Notes: generated from the letters alone by a model not told the origin. DNA of 64,000 bases from Adiantum capillus-veneris (GCA_014529385.2 CM043944.1:84638884-84702883), one strand, 5' to 3'; counted from the stretch's first letter, positions 56,401 through 62,998 are shown. Numbers and translations are program-made.

Positions 56401-57963
56401 CAAAAAATATTACAACAGTCAGTTAAAAGAAAGGTTCATTGTGGTCTGCATTTCTTTAACCATGTAAAAAAGCACAGTGTGGGAGAAAAATGTTTTCTTA
56501 TGTCATTATTGGCATATTACTTTCTCGTTTGCTTATCTGGCACCATGGTAAACACTGTGCAGAAGTATACACACTGTCTGCACAAGGTTTTCTATTTCGT
56601 CATTGACATATTGCTTTCTGGCTGGCACCATTATTAACACTGCAAGAGTATACTCACCGTCTAGACAACGTTGTTTGTGACACTGTCTGTTGGCTCTTAA
56701 GTCTTGCTGTTTGTCTGATTGTGGGAGTTTTTTCAATGTTCTGCAGGCAAGGGCTGGGCTTGACTACGAGTCGTCTTATGGAAAAGCTCGTCCAAATGAT
56801 ACTATTCTTAAGCTTCAGAGAACTACTCCTTATTATAAGAGAAACCGTGCACACGTGTGTAGTTTTTATGTGCGTGGGGAGTGTACTCGAGGTGCAGAGT
56901 GCCCTTACAGACATGAGATGCCTATTACTGGAGAGTTGTCTCAGCAGAACATTAAAGATCGATATTATGGGTAAGTGTCTGGTCTATTGTGTGTGCCTTG
57001 GAAGGGAGAGATTGTGTTTGGGGTCATTAAATTGTGTAAAACGTCGTGGCAATAAATTAAGCGCAAGTTTGTTGTGGATGCAGAGTGAATGATCCAGTTG
57101 CTTCTAAGCTGTTAAGAAAAGCTGGGGAGATGCCGTCTCTTATACCTCCAGAAGACGAGAGCATTAGGACCCTTTATGTGGGTGGCCTTGACCAAAGGGT
57201 GACAGAAGATGATCTTAAAGATTTTTTCTATGCTTACGGAGAGATTGAATCTATCAGGTTGGTAGCTCAAAGAGCCTGTGCTTTCGTTTCATACACAAGC
57301 AGGGATGGGGCTGAGAAAGCAGCTGAAAATCTTGCAAACAAGCTTGTCATCAAGGGCTTGAGGCTGAAGTTGATGTGGGGTAGACCTCAAATGCCAAGAT
57401 CCGATTTAGAGGGACAAGGTCTTGATGATGCTGCAAAGCAGAACCTTGGGCTTGTGACGCATTCGGGTATGCTTCCACGATCTGTTATTTCTCACCAGAA
57501 TCAACAAGGGCAAACCAACCCAGAGCAGACATCTTTGAATTATTTCAATATTCCTGCTCCTTTACCACCAACAGAGCGTCCTTTTTACCCCTCAATGGAT
57601 CCGCAAAGAATGGGAGCTGTGGGGCTGGCTCCAGATTCTGGTAATCCGTCAAGTCAAGGTGAGCCACAATCCACTCAGCGGCCACAGTACGGTCCTCCTG
57701 GTGTCCCGCATCCTGCGTACGGACACCCTCAATACATGCAGCAAATGCCAATGGCGCCATATCCCCAGCAACAGTATTGGCCTCCACCACCATATTCTCA
57801 GCCTTCTCAGCAAGGCTTTCAACAGTATCATCCACCACCCCCAGCAGCAGCACAGCCATCTACATCAACATCTTCTGCATCAGCGTCATCTGCCCCAGCA
57901 GGTGCTCCTCCGGCTGCACAACCTACTGCCCCATACTACCTACCTCAGACACAGAATGCATAG
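18320..57963 (+). CDS. MAC5: MAC5/RBM22/Ecm2-family pre-mRNA splicing factor (CCCH zinc finger + RRM), four exons
   Basis: Spliced from 18320-18424, 18649-18918, 56747-56970 and 57084-57963 (1479 bp, 492 aa), close to the roughly 480 aa of Arabidopsis MAC5A/B. Residues 1-125 form the Cys-rich N-terminal zinc-binding region (CESC at 23-26; CKIC, CQTC and CQVC pairs in exon 2). A CCCH finger C-x7-C-x5-C-x3-H lies at 163-181, and an RRM at about 229-302 with RNP2 LYVGGL (230-235) and RNP1 RACAFVSY (263-270). The tail from about 330 is Pro/Gln/Ser-rich. Family members contact U6 snRNA and the intron in the activated spliceosome as part of the Prp19/NTC-associated complex (known for yeast Ecm2 and Cwc2 and human RBM22). 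No stops or frameshifts occur in the exons, so it is probably functional despite the 37.8-kb intron 2. Confidence 0.95.
18425..18648 (+). other. Intron 1 (224 bp) with (CA)n tract
   Basis: GT...AG, with about 18 CA units at 18577-18614 shortly before the acceptor TTTTTTGCAG. Confidence 0.88.
18649..18918 (+). CDS. MAC5: MAC5-like exon 2
   Basis: 90 codons, phase 0 at both ends. Holds most of the Cys-rich N-terminal zinc region ([33 protein letters not shown]). Donor AAG|GTAATT at 18919. Confidence 0.95.
19733..19847 (+). ncRNA. Structured-RNA-like motif, copy A
   Basis: Nested helices: 19733-19739 with 19839-19847, 19746-19751 (GTCGTA) with 19795-19800 (TACGAC), 19756-19759 (GGAC) with 19787-19790 (GTCC), and an apical hairpin ACTTCA/TGAAGT (19766-19771/19777-19782). 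The internal loops TAGC and GAGT are shared with copies B and C while the helices differ in sequence. No known family recognised; transcription is not shown. Confidence 0.4.
20209..20323 (+). ncRNA. Structured-RNA-like motif, copy B
   Basis: The same four helices as copy A within the duplicated segment. The apical loop changes but the ACTTCA/TGAAGT stem is kept. Confidence 0.4.
20426..20575 (-). pseudogene. Gypsy integrase zinc-finger fragment (antisense)
   Basis: About 130 bp closely match 29735-29870 of the antisense chromovirus, covering the HHCC zinc-finger start (a 'CHCPPF'-type block and '[10 protein letters not shown]' on the minus strand). Truncated at both sides; begins exactly where the 360-bp duplication ends. 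Confidence 0.75.
20833..21468 (-). repeat. Gypsy-type LTR (family B), antisense
   Basis: 636 bp. Its reverse complement starts TGTAACAAACTGC and matches 24883-25529 and the reverse complement of 33791-34449 along its length. The flanks CCAAA and ATAAA do not match, so it is a remnant or a truncated element end rather than a clean solo LTR. Confidence 0.8.
21469..23250. other. AT-rich stretch, no gene recognised
   Basis: Contains T-rich tracts, the structured motif copy C (22187-22293) and an unrecognised 71-codon frame at 22925-23140. No protein family or RNA gene identified. Confidence 0.45.
22187..22293 (+). ncRNA. Structured-RNA-like motif, copy C (diverged)
   Basis: GGTATGC (22187-22193) pairs with GCATACC (22287-22293), TCATC (22201-22205) with GGTGA (22243-22247), GGAC (22210-22213) with GTCC (22235-22238), and AAATC with GATTT as apical hairpin. 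The loops TAGC and GAGT match copies A and B. The helix sequences differ but the pairing is kept, which argues for selection on structure or a structured mobile RNA. Confidence 0.42.
23270..23905. repeat. GGAACG/CGTTCC clusters in opposite orientation
   Basis: The motif GGAACG (and GGAATG) recurs at 23290-23400 and its complement CGTTCC at 23826-23900, enclosing about 430 bp that include a (CT)n tract (23632-23657). This layout recalls subterminal repeats of a DNA transposon, but I could not find a matching target duplication. Confidence 0.35.
23970..24505 (+). repeat. Gypsy-type LTR (family A), sense
   Basis: 536 bp, TGTCACGAAC...GTTTGTTACA, related to the LTRs of the antisense chromovirus (27321-27996, 32721-33400). 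It is directly followed by a primer-binding site at 24508-24519 (TGGTATCAGAGC), so it is a 5' LTR. Only about 370 bp of leader follow before another LTR, so the element is truncated. Confidence 0.85.
24508..24519 (+). other. Primer-binding site after LTR A
   Basis: TGGTATCAGAGC, initiator Met tRNA type. Confidence 0.85.
24596..24740 (+). repeat. Tandem leader repeat
   Basis: Two copies of about 70 bp (starting CTTATTAGCC and including TTCATACATCG and GCATCGGGCG) stand head to tail in the leader after LTR A. A third copy occurs at about 25652-25725 after LTR B. Confidence 0.8.
24883..25529 (+). repeat. Gypsy-type LTR (family B), sense
   Basis: 647 bp, TGTCTCAAAC...CTTGTGACA, followed at 25531-25542 by TGGTATTAGAGC, a one-mismatch primer site, hence a 5' LTR. 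Its reverse complement matches 20833-21468 and 33791-34449. A leader with the 25652 repeat follows, then no recognisable gag. Confidence 0.85.
25543..27320. other. Retroelement leader and unrecognised sequence
   Basis: Starts as family B leader, then loses similarity to anything I know. A two-copy 22-bp repeat built on AATCTCGTCCGATTC lies at about 26632-26692, and an LTR-like fragment with ATAAAGAAATACCGAAAGG at about 27068-27110. No ORF of interest. Confidence 0.45.
27321..27996 (-). repeat. Gypsy-3 3' LTR
   Basis: 676 bp, on the minus strand TGTCACAAAG...GTCTGTTACA. Contains telomere-like TTAGGG runs (about 27880-27960) and a (CT)n stretch. Confidence 0.9.
28131..28192. repeat. Short tandem repeat (ACATCAC-type)
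   Basis: Several degenerate units of CATCACAGGACATCACT-like sequence in the region downstream of Gypsy-3 pol. Confidence 0.8.
28652..28952 (-). pseudogene. Gypsy-3 integrase C-terminus and chromodomain remnant
   Basis: '[20 protein letters not shown]' is the typical block just before the chromodomain in chromoviruses. '[17 protein letters not shown]' (about 28740-28790) begins the chromodomain, after which a frameshift breaks it. In intact relatives this module targets integration to chromatin. Confidence 0.8.
28953..30176 (-). pseudogene. Gypsy-3 end of RNase H and integrase, one 407-codon frame
   Basis: Opens with the RNase H end ('[19 protein letters not shown]', 'VVAAVLSR'), then the integrase zinc finger (His in 'CPPFTCHRG', Cys in 'CLVCQKIK'), then the core with Asp in 'SIAMDFI', Asp in 'IVSDRDPSF' and Glu in 'ETDKQSE'. 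This is the longest preserved frame of the element, and all three catalytic acidic residues are present. Confidence 0.92.
30177..31204 (-). pseudogene. Gypsy-3 reverse transcriptase and RNase H start, frameshifted, with MITE insertion
   Basis: Minus-strand order: '[15 protein letters not shown]' (about 31150-31200), 'FEFLVMP' (about 31085-31105), the insertion 30922-31084, 'FGLTN', then '[11 protein letters not shown]' (the YxDD site as FFDD, about 30800-30840), '[14 protein letters not shown]' and '[11 protein letters not shown]'. RNase H pieces follow in other frames near 30585-30180. At least three frameshifts. Confidence 0.87.
30922..31084. mobile_element. hAT-type MITE, 163 bp
   Basis: Ends CAGTGTTAGAGAAAAAC and, on the other strand, CAGGGCTAGAAAAATAC, typical of hAT termini. 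Flanked by the 8-bp duplication GGCATCGC (30914-30921) / GGCATCAC (31085-31092), differing by one transition. With the element and one duplication disregarded, the gypsy RT frame through VMPFGLT is continuous. Non-coding. Confidence 0.85.
31205..31690. other. Foreign or rearranged segment inside Gypsy-3
   Basis: Replaces the expected gag end, CCHC and protease. Contains a 24-bp near-direct repeat around GACGTGGCAGTTGTTAAC and ACATGGCAACTGCTAAC (31204-31262). No family recognised. Confidence 0.5.
31704..32650 (-). pseudogene. Gypsy-3 gag
   Basis: Likely start MASGKDQ at 32650, 60 bases after the primer site. The first part is hydrophilic with Lys-rich runs (stop near 32180). The second open piece (32033-31704) has the retrotransposon gag core '[20 protein letters not shown]'. 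Frame breaks separate the two pieces, and the CCHC knuckle is absent. Confidence 0.75.
32708..32719 (-). other. Gypsy-3 primer-binding site
   Basis: The minus strand reads TGGTATCAGAGC one base inside the 5' LTR. Confidence 0.9.
32721..33400 (-). repeat. Gypsy-3 5' LTR
   Basis: 680 bp, matches 27321-27996. The last base of the family terminus is changed. Telomere-like TTAGGG runs at about 33294-33372. Confidence 0.9.
33791..34449 (-). repeat. Solo LTR (family B), antisense
   Basis: 659 bp. Its reverse complement matches 24883-25529. Flanked by GTTAC (33786-33790) and GTTAT (34450-34454), a target duplication with one transition, so this is a solo LTR left by LTR-LTR recombination. One terminal TG is changed to TA. 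Carries TTAGGG telomere-like runs at about 34200-34330. Confidence 0.85.
34455..35610 (-). pseudogene. hAT-type transposase (DUF659-like) relict
   Basis: A 243-codon frame (35610-34879) contains '[20 protein letters not shown]' followed by '[18 protein letters not shown]', the hallmark of DUF659 in plant hAT-like transposases; D in 'TDNAS' is one of the catalytic acidic residues in this family. A second frame (34793-34455) continues with a '[19 protein letters not shown]'-like block after a break. The N-terminal BED finger and C-terminal dimerisation domain are not seen, so it is a partial relict. Confidence 0.72.
35751..35915 (+). other. Short open stretch, unrecognised
   Basis: About 55 codons, Lys/Glu-rich, with no family; possibly a fragment of retroelement pol or gag. 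Confidence 0.25.
35916..36289 (+). repeat. 174-bp tandem duplication with 25-bp partial unit between
   Basis: Units 35916-36089 and 36115-36289 start CGAGGCCACCTTGGAC and are highly similar. The 25 bases 36090-36114 repeat the unit start once more. Confidence 0.92.
36290..36646. other. No gene recognised (possible LINE 3' side)
   Basis: Lies just beyond the last RT block of the antisense LINE. No poly(T) tail that would mark its 3' end was found. Confidence 0.4.
36647..38885 (-). pseudogene. LINE ORF2: endonuclease and reverse transcriptase
   Basis: The endonuclease starts near 38885 ('[11 protein letters not shown]', 'VLQEH'), with a stop near 38770, then a 506-codon frame (38729-37209) with '[10 protein letters not shown]' and 'SSDHAPVMM' as APE motifs and the RT N-terminus ('[21 protein letters not shown]'). 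RT continues in 37234-36974 ('[10 protein letters not shown]', first catalytic Asp) and 36916-36647 ('AYADDSLFM', the YxDD box). It is cut after the RT thumb. Confidence 0.9.
39154..40104 (-). pseudogene. LINE ORF1, DUF4283-like with zinc knuckle remnant
   Basis: A probable ATG at 40104 ([14 protein letters not shown]) is followed by a frameshift into the 146-codon frame ending at 39515, whose '[14 protein letters not shown]' and '[14 protein letters not shown]' resemble DUF4283. A zinc-knuckle remnant '[14 protein letters not shown]' (about 39380-39425) has lost its His. ORF1 proteins of this type bind the element RNA. Confidence 0.7.
40461..41664 (+). repeat. 5' LTR of the non-autonomous element
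   Basis: 1204 bp beginning TGTCATGTGACAC; contains many copies of an 'AGCGTTTT' word and 'CAGATTTCAGC' repeats. Confidence 0.92.
42264..42587 (+). CDS. Coiled-coil ORF of the non-autonomous LTR element (107 aa)
   Basis: An intact 107-codon frame from ATG 42264. It is almost wholly charged helix: regularly spaced '[15 protein letters not shown]' and '[14 protein letters not shown]' segments suggest a long coiled coil, then an acidic Ser-rich tail ([12 protein letters not shown]). No known family. It may be a reduced gag-like or accessory protein of the element, or chance. A start a few codons earlier in the run of Met codons is possible. Confidence 0.5.
   Translation: MMMDRELESDDSMAAIERKYEERMTAIARECEQADKKYKESLAELDRKCEERRLACEAESAQHMKELLRLFSIVQAQFEKEQAKETLSVSSSPKHDTQDLHDDKHAA
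42840..43066 (+). pseudogene. Short remnant of a retroelement polyprotein end
   Basis: The frame giving '[20 protein letters not shown]' and '[18 protein letters not shown]' runs into the 3' LTR. It could be the last coding piece of an autonomous parent element; no domain recognised. Confidence 0.35.
43067..44286 (+). repeat. 3' LTR of the non-autonomous element
   Basis: 1220 bp beginning TGTCACGTGACAC and ending TTACA; matches 40461-41664 with scattered changes. Confidence 0.92.
44405..44480. repeat. (CT)n-(CA)n microsatellite
   Basis: About 15 CT units followed by CA-rich sequence; more CA runs at 44538-44555. Confidence 0.93.
44573..44852 (+). repeat. Copia-2 5' LTR
   Basis: 280 bp, TGTTAGGG...CCCCACA. 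Confidence 0.96.
44855..44866 (+). other. Copia-2 primer-binding site
   Basis: TGGTATCAGAGC, two bases after the 5' LTR. Confidence 0.92.
45408..49507 (+). pseudogene. Copia-2 gag-pol polyprotein, one frameshift
   Basis: ATG 45408 (MASSSESGN). The frame is open to 48935, then continues at 48923-49507 in another frame. Domains: UBN2-type gag (about residues 20-200), CCHC knuckle [14 protein letters not shown] (about 230-243), protease DSGAS (about 314), GAG-pre-integrase '[10 protein letters not shown]', integrase with 'LRSDNGGEY' and '[12 protein letters not shown]', RT with YVDD at 48549-48560 (about residue 1048), and RNase H at the end. The break at about 48900 is best explained by loss of one base before 'RPD' in the 'MVATRPDIA' block typical of copia. 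Otherwise no stop is seen, so it was recently active. Confidence 0.95.
49587..49866 (+). repeat. Copia-2 3' LTR
   Basis: 280 bp, preceded by a GGTGGGAGG-type polypurine tract; ends CCCCAAA. Confidence 0.96.
49872..50389. other. Spacer between Copia-2 and Copia-3, no gene
   Basis: About 520 bp of AT-rich sequence without recognisable features. Confidence 0.6.
50390..50663 (+). repeat. Copia-3 5' LTR
   Basis: 274 bp, TGTTGGGTTAAAGG...GCGCTCATCA. Confidence 0.95.
50666..50677 (+). other. Copia-3 primer-binding site
   Basis: TGGTATCAGAGC, two bases after the LTR. Confidence 0.92.
51418..55619 (+). pseudogene. Copia-3 gag-pol polyprotein (broken)
   Basis: ATG 51418 ([10 protein letters not shown]). 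Gag with CCHC knuckle [14 protein letters not shown] (about 52123-52164). Stops at 52210 (TAA), 52399 (TAG) and 54222 (TGA where Trp is expected). Frameshifts near 53095, 54630 and 55468. The protease motif reads DYSAS instead of DSGAS (about 52471). Integrase has 'LRTDNGGEF' and '[11 protein letters not shown]'. RT YVDD lies near 54663 in the shifted frame, and RNase H ends at 55619. Inactive. Confidence 0.94.
55638..55921 (+). repeat. Copia-3 3' LTR
   Basis: 284 bp, preceded by GGCGTGGGAGG; followed by target duplication TAGGA. Confidence 0.95.
55922..56746 (+). other. 3' end of intron 2, probably host-derived in part
   Basis: No transposon domain. The segment at about 56230-56345 resembles 19635-19740 in the duplicated block near the intron start (shared GAATCTG, CCTGGATTCAT and AGGTATAT). 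Ends in a T-rich tract and TTCTGCAG. Confidence 0.55.
56747..56970 (+). CDS. MAC5: MAC5-like exon 3 (CCCH zinc finger)
   Basis: 224 bp, 74 codons plus two bases. Encodes [19 protein letters not shown] and the C-x7-C-x5-C-x3-H finger [11 protein letters not shown]...CPYRH. Donor GG|GTAAGTG. Confidence 0.96.
56971..57083 (+). other. Intron 3 (113 bp)
   Basis: GTAAGTG...GGATGCAG; a normal short plant intron that splits the Gly codon before VNDPVA. Confidence 0.93.
57084..57963 (+). CDS. MAC5: MAC5-like exon 4 (RRM and Pro/Gln-rich tail)
   Basis: 880 bp to TAG 57961. Starts [13 protein letters not shown] with LYVGGL and RACAFVSY; '[16 protein letters not shown]' closes the RRM. The tail has repeated Pro/Gln/Tyr ([19 protein letters not shown]) and Ser/Ala runs. 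Confidence 0.96.
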
Positions 57964-58560
57964 AGGGTTTTGGGCATCTCTGGGATATTTCTGGAGAAAG
58001 GTTTATGAGACAACTGTATTATCCCAGTAGATGCTCTGAAGTGATAAGATCTCGAAGTACCGCAGAGGCCTTCGGAGGTGCAAAGTCAGAGGTTTTATTG
58101 GAAATCGCCCCCAAAGGGCAAAGTCATGTAATTGGAAAGTTTCTTGGAGGTGTTTTAATCGACTTGCTGCTTGTTGAGTGTGGGCAGGAAGTTTTTTGTG
58201 TCCAGAGACTCATATCTGGTGCTTTTGTAACCTTAATTGTTCTCTCTCTTTTCAATCCCAGATTCCCCCATGCTTAGAGCACTTTTCAAAAGAGTTTGAA
58301 GTGAAGATTAAGAGTTAGATGGACTCACGGGTCATATCTGTATCTCTAATAAGCACGCGTCTTCTATTGATTTCAAAGCACTGCATTGATAGGTAGCTGT
58401 GTCGTACTTAGTCAATATTATGTTGGCTATGTTGTTGTGGGGATGGCCTGTAATTTAGGTTTAATAGATTTTTTTGGGGCATTTTGTGAATTTATATATC
58501 TAGAGTTATGACATGGATAGTGCTTCGAAGCAATCAATTGCGTCCTTAATAAAATAAAAT
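57964..58560 (+). other. Probable 3' UTR of the MAC5-like gene
   Basis: No ORF of note. AATAAA at 58548-58553 is the first good polyadenylation-type signal after the stop, giving a 3' UTR of about 600 nt. Confidence 0.55.
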
Positions 58561-58967
58561 TGTCTGCTTTGCTGCTTTACTAGTTCATGTTTCTGTACTA
58601 GAGGTATACCAATAGTCCTCACAGTGACGGTGTTGGTTCATGTGTATACTGGATGATCATGGCTGAATACTATTATGTCTTAATATTATGGGGTCAAATT
58701 GTCGTGTGTTTGAAGGTGTCAGTTCTTAGTGTCTCCTTTTGGAAGCCTTCAGTGGACTTGGCAAGGATTGCATAGCATTGGCAATAATGAATAAATTCTT
58801 GTGCCATTTGAAAGAGAACTTATGGGCTATACAGGTTGAGGGTGTTAGTTTCACGAAGTCATTGTAGGGCAAGCCCTATCACACTCTTTGTATTATCCTA
58901 TGTTGTGTTTCCTTGAGGTTCTCCCAGGGAGGTAGGTAGTCATTTGCTTCATGAGGGCTCTTATGAA
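58561..58967. other. Intergenic, nothing recognised
   Basis: AT-rich, short frames only. Confidence 0.6.
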
Positions 58968-59690
58968 TGTATGCAATTTTTAAAGATTTGTTGTCTTTAT
59001 TGTCAGTGTACTTAAGTTGTATGTAGTGGGTGAATGGTTTGCGGAACTACCTAAAGTTGCCCTTTAAAATTTTAGAGATGAATGCAGATAATTTGAGTCT
59101 TTTTTCAAGCGTTGCTTTATTATTTAAGAAGCTTAGAGAGAACGTTTTCTTTCTTGTAATTAAAATAAATAAAGCATTGGTGCTCACCTTTTTGTATTGA
59201 GAGCTGTGTAGTTGATGTAAGTTACAACTATGTCTATTTGCAAGGTATGATCTAGAGGCATGGATGTAGGTAACTCTCTTATGCAGTCTTAAAGACCTTT
59301 GTATTTTTAGTTTTTGGCGATCATCGAAAGAATACTACATGTAGGTTTAACATGTGTATTCTTGGTTGCAATTGCAATCAATTGATATCGTGGTCCATTG
59401 GTGGTGGTAGTTTTCTTGTACAATTTTTTGGTATGTAATGCTTATTTAGTGATAGGCTTAAGTTTGCGTTGAGCTCCATTACAAGTTGTCGATTATCTGC
59501 TTTCATCCAAGGCAAGTGGGCAATTTTCATGGGAGAAGTCATAGGTGTGAGTCTATAAGATGTTGAAACGGATAAAAAGATAACGGTGTATGAGGATACA
59601 TAGAAGGCAAAGAGGAAATTTTAGATATTATATGGGGTTGTGATACCGAGAGTTGCCCCTTATACATCACAGACCGGCCTTTGTATCAAA
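58968..59690 (+). repeat. Direct copy of the inverted-repeat arm
   Basis: About 720 bp similar to 61412-62130 (shared ATGTATGCAATTTTTAAAG, AAAGCATTGGTGCTCACC and GGTCCATTGGTGGTG). It lacks the outer 260 bp of the full arm. Confidence 0.9.
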
Positions 59691-60970
59691 ACTTGGGGAA
59701 ACGTCAATAGGAAAATATCTATAGACAAAGGTACTATAAGATCAGAAGACCACAACGAACCAATCAATACCAAATTTAAAAGAAAAACATTAAAATTAAC
59801 TCTTAAAAGAGTAGGCAGGTACACGCTCCAAAATTTTTCCAACAGAGAGCTATTGCAAAAGACCAGTGCCTAGCATTATGGTGCCTTGACAACCCAACAC
59901 CCCGTAAGGATTATGAACATTAATCATAGAAAGAGAGGACTCAAAGAAAGGGGTGTAGGATCAAAGTTTACCTATGAGTTGCATCGCCTCATAGCCACAA
60001 AGAGGAAAGAGAATTGACATGGGATGTGCTATGATTGAAGTCACTAAGGCAATGGTCAAGAGGTGCACACAACTATAGTTAAGAGATACACCATAGTAGT
60101 AGGTACCCGCCTATTCCAACCTCTCAAAAATCCAACTCCCAAGCCAAGGCGTGGGTGGTTTCCACCAGATCCACATTCATCCCGAAGGTGAGGGAAGTCA
60201 AAGGGATCATAGGCATAGGGAGGTTCCCACAGAAGTATGAGGCATAGTTTTTATATAGTGAGAGCCATTGACAAGCTAATGTCACCACCAAGTTGAGGCT
60301 AAGGAATTCAACTAGATTTAAGGATTTTTTTATACTAGAGAATACCAAATGTTTTGCAAATTTGCAGGCTAAGTAAATCATTCAATAAATTTCATCCGAA
60401 AACTTGAAAAGCCAACTTAGCCTAGAGGGTAGTTAATATGGAGTTATACCCATATAAGGAACTTTTAGGCTTAATAAGGTTTTGATCATAATTTTCAAGC
60501 AAATAACGTGGGAAAGGAAATCCCATATAATGCTAGTCCAAAGCCAAGTTTAAGGATGAACGTTTTTACAAGAAGTGAGTGTTGAAAGACAATGATAGTG
60601 TGTACGCACACGTGCATTGCTCGCTCTTCTCTACGAGTTTTGAGTCAACCATCGTAAGACTTCATCGTGTTGTAAGTTTATTCAACACTTCCGTTCCTTT
60701 TTAACTAGATATCCGAAGGACACATGTGTACATCATTCTATCTCGTAAGCCAACCTCAACCCCCCTAGAAGAGGTTAATAATCTCTCTCTCTCTCTATTT
60801 ACAAAGACGATACGTTAACGGTTAGCATCTTAACCTAAGGAAGAAAGTATCAATTGAAGGCATGAACTCAAGCGGTGTCTGGACAGAGGGAGAGGAGAAA
60901 AATCAATAGATAAATAAGGGGATTATGGAGTCTAGATCCACTATGATTTTTCATAGATTGTGAAAAAGAA
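59691..60970. other. Intergenic, nothing recognised
   Basis: Short frames only (for example 60124-60381 minus, 85 codons). A (CT)n tract at 60782-60798. Confidence 0.55.
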
Positions 60971-60974
60971 GTCT

Positions 60975-60977
<3 letters not shown>

Positions 60978-61018
<41 letters not shown>
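60978..61018. repeat. (GA)n microsatellite
   Basis: About 20 GA units. Confidence 0.96.
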
Positions 61019-61021
<3 letters not shown>

Positions 61022-61149
61022 TTCCATTTATACTGATGCCAACAACAAGCTGTCCTGAGGAAGGCAGATAGCAATGGAAGGAGACTACAATGGGCAACAA
61101 GGTAAACCTTCGTGTTGCTTCAAGTAGAGCCAAATGAGTAGTGACAAAC

Positions 61150-62998
61150 ATATGAGGCAGCATTGCTAAGGTTTGCGATTTGCTAAAGTAATTGAGATTA
61201 GGACTACAACATATACATACACATACACCTACATGGACATAGGTGAAATGCTCTTGAAATAAGATTTCTAGCTTTCAAATTTCTGTTGTGGAGGTTGTCT
61301 AAGGAAAGAGCATACTTTAGATAGGTAGGCAAGTTCGAGAAGGAAAAGCAAGAGAGTCCTTCCCTACAGGCCATTGCATGTCACCGACATTGGCTATAAA
61401 GGCTAGCACCAATGTATGCAATTTTTAAAGGCAGGTTGTCTATATTGTTACTAAGTTGTACATACTGGGTGGAACAAAGTCTAAATGGTCTACGGAACTT
61501 ACATAACATTTTATAGTCTTTTTTCAAGCACAACTCTATTCTTTAGGAGGTGCAAGCGAGCTTAGAGAGCCAATATTTTCTTGTAATTGAAACAAACAAA
61601 GCATTGGTGCTCACCTTTTTGTATTGAGAGTTGTGTAGCTGATGTGAGTTACAACTATGTCCATTTGCAAGGTAGGTTCTAGAGGCATGGATGTAGGTGA
61701 ATATCTTATGTAGCCCCAAATAATTTTTGCAATTCTAGTTTTTGGAGATACTCAAAAGGATACTTCATATAGGTTTAGCATGTGTACAATTCTTGTTCAT
61801 AATTGCGATCAATTGATATTGTGGTCCATTGGTGGTGACATTTTCCTTGTACAACTTTTTTCTATGTAATGCTTAGTTAGTCATAAGCTCGAGTCTGTTC
61901 TGAGCTGCATTTCGGTGGTTGTTGATTATCTAATTTCATCCAAGGCAAGTGGAAAATTGTCATGGGACAAGTGATAGGTGTGAGTCAGCAGGATACTGGA
62001 AAGGATAAAAAGATGAACGTGCATGAGGACACATGGAAGACAGAGAGAAAATTTTGAATAAAATATGTGGGTGTGGTATCGAGTGTTGTCACTCACACAT
62101 AGATCATAGACCGGCCTTTGTATCGAGTGGCAATGCTTTGTAGCACATCCACATATTTTATCCAAAATTTTCTCACTGTCTTCCATGTGTCCTCATGCAC
62201 CTTGATCTTTTTAACCTTTCCAATATCCTACTTACTCGCACCTGTCTCATATGTTCAATGACAATTGCCCATGCAGCTCAAGGCAGAATCAAGCGTATAA
62301 CTAAATAAGCTTACATAGAAAAAAGTTGTACAAGAAAGCTACCACCACCAATGGATTATAATATCAACTGATCGCAATTGCGAATAAAAAATCTACACAT
62401 GCTAAACCTACATGTAGTATCCTTTTGACCATCGCAAAAACTACTAAAATTGCAAAAAATATTTGGGAATGCATAAGATAGTGACCTACATCCACACCTC
62501 TAGAACTTGCCTTGCAAATAGACATAGTTATATTGAGTGTCTAATCTTGCTTTCACCTCTTAAAGAATAGAGCAATGCTTAAAAAAAGACCATAAAATGT
62601 TCAGCAACATCTCTAAAGGTTTAAAATACAATCTATAGAAAGTTATGTAGACCATTTAGACTTTGCTCCACTCAGTACTTACGTACAGCTAAGTATAGTA
62701 ACAATATAGACAACAAACCTTTACACATTCATTGTGATACTACTCTTTGTCGCCATGGTCGGTGACATGCAATGGCTTATAGGGAAGGACTCTTTGACTT
62801 TTTCTTATCAAAATTTCCTACCCACCTCAAGTATGCTCTTTCCTTGGAGAACCTCGACACAATAGAAATTTGGAAGCTAGAAATCCTCTTTCAAGAGTAG
62901 TTCACCTACTTCCATGCAGGTGCATGTATATGTATAAGTTGTAGTCCTAATTGCAATAAATTTAGCAAGTCGCAAACCTTAATAATGCTGCCTCATGT
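61150..62998. repeat. Large imperfect inverted repeat (fold-back), arms about 0.9 kb
   Basis: The left arm 61150-62075 and right arm 62144-62998 are reverse complements at roughly three quarters identity over their length, from TGAGGCAGCATT at the left tip to AATGCTGCCTCA at the right tip. A spacer of about 70 bp lies between them. The right arm lacks about 95 bp present on the left. No ORF. It may be a fold-back transposon or MITE-like element; a transcript would fold into a long hairpin. Confidence 0.9.

Larger units (their letters stand above)
18919..56746 (+). other. Intron 2, 37,828 bp, filled with transposable elements
   Basis: The donor GTAATT at 18919 and acceptor TTCTGCAG ending at 56746 join residues DRK to ARAGLDYE, as in family members. 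It contains at least three complete LTR elements with target duplications (40461-44286, 44573-49866, 50390-55921), an antisense chromovirus, isolated LTRs, a LINE and a hAT relict. Host-derived intron sequence is probably limited to parts of 18.9-20.4 kb and 55.9-56.7 kb. Confidence 0.92.

Noticed and set aside
57545-57859. 104-codon minus-strand frame
   Set aside because: Shadow of exon 4, whose Pro/Gln-rich tail leaves other frames open; no family.
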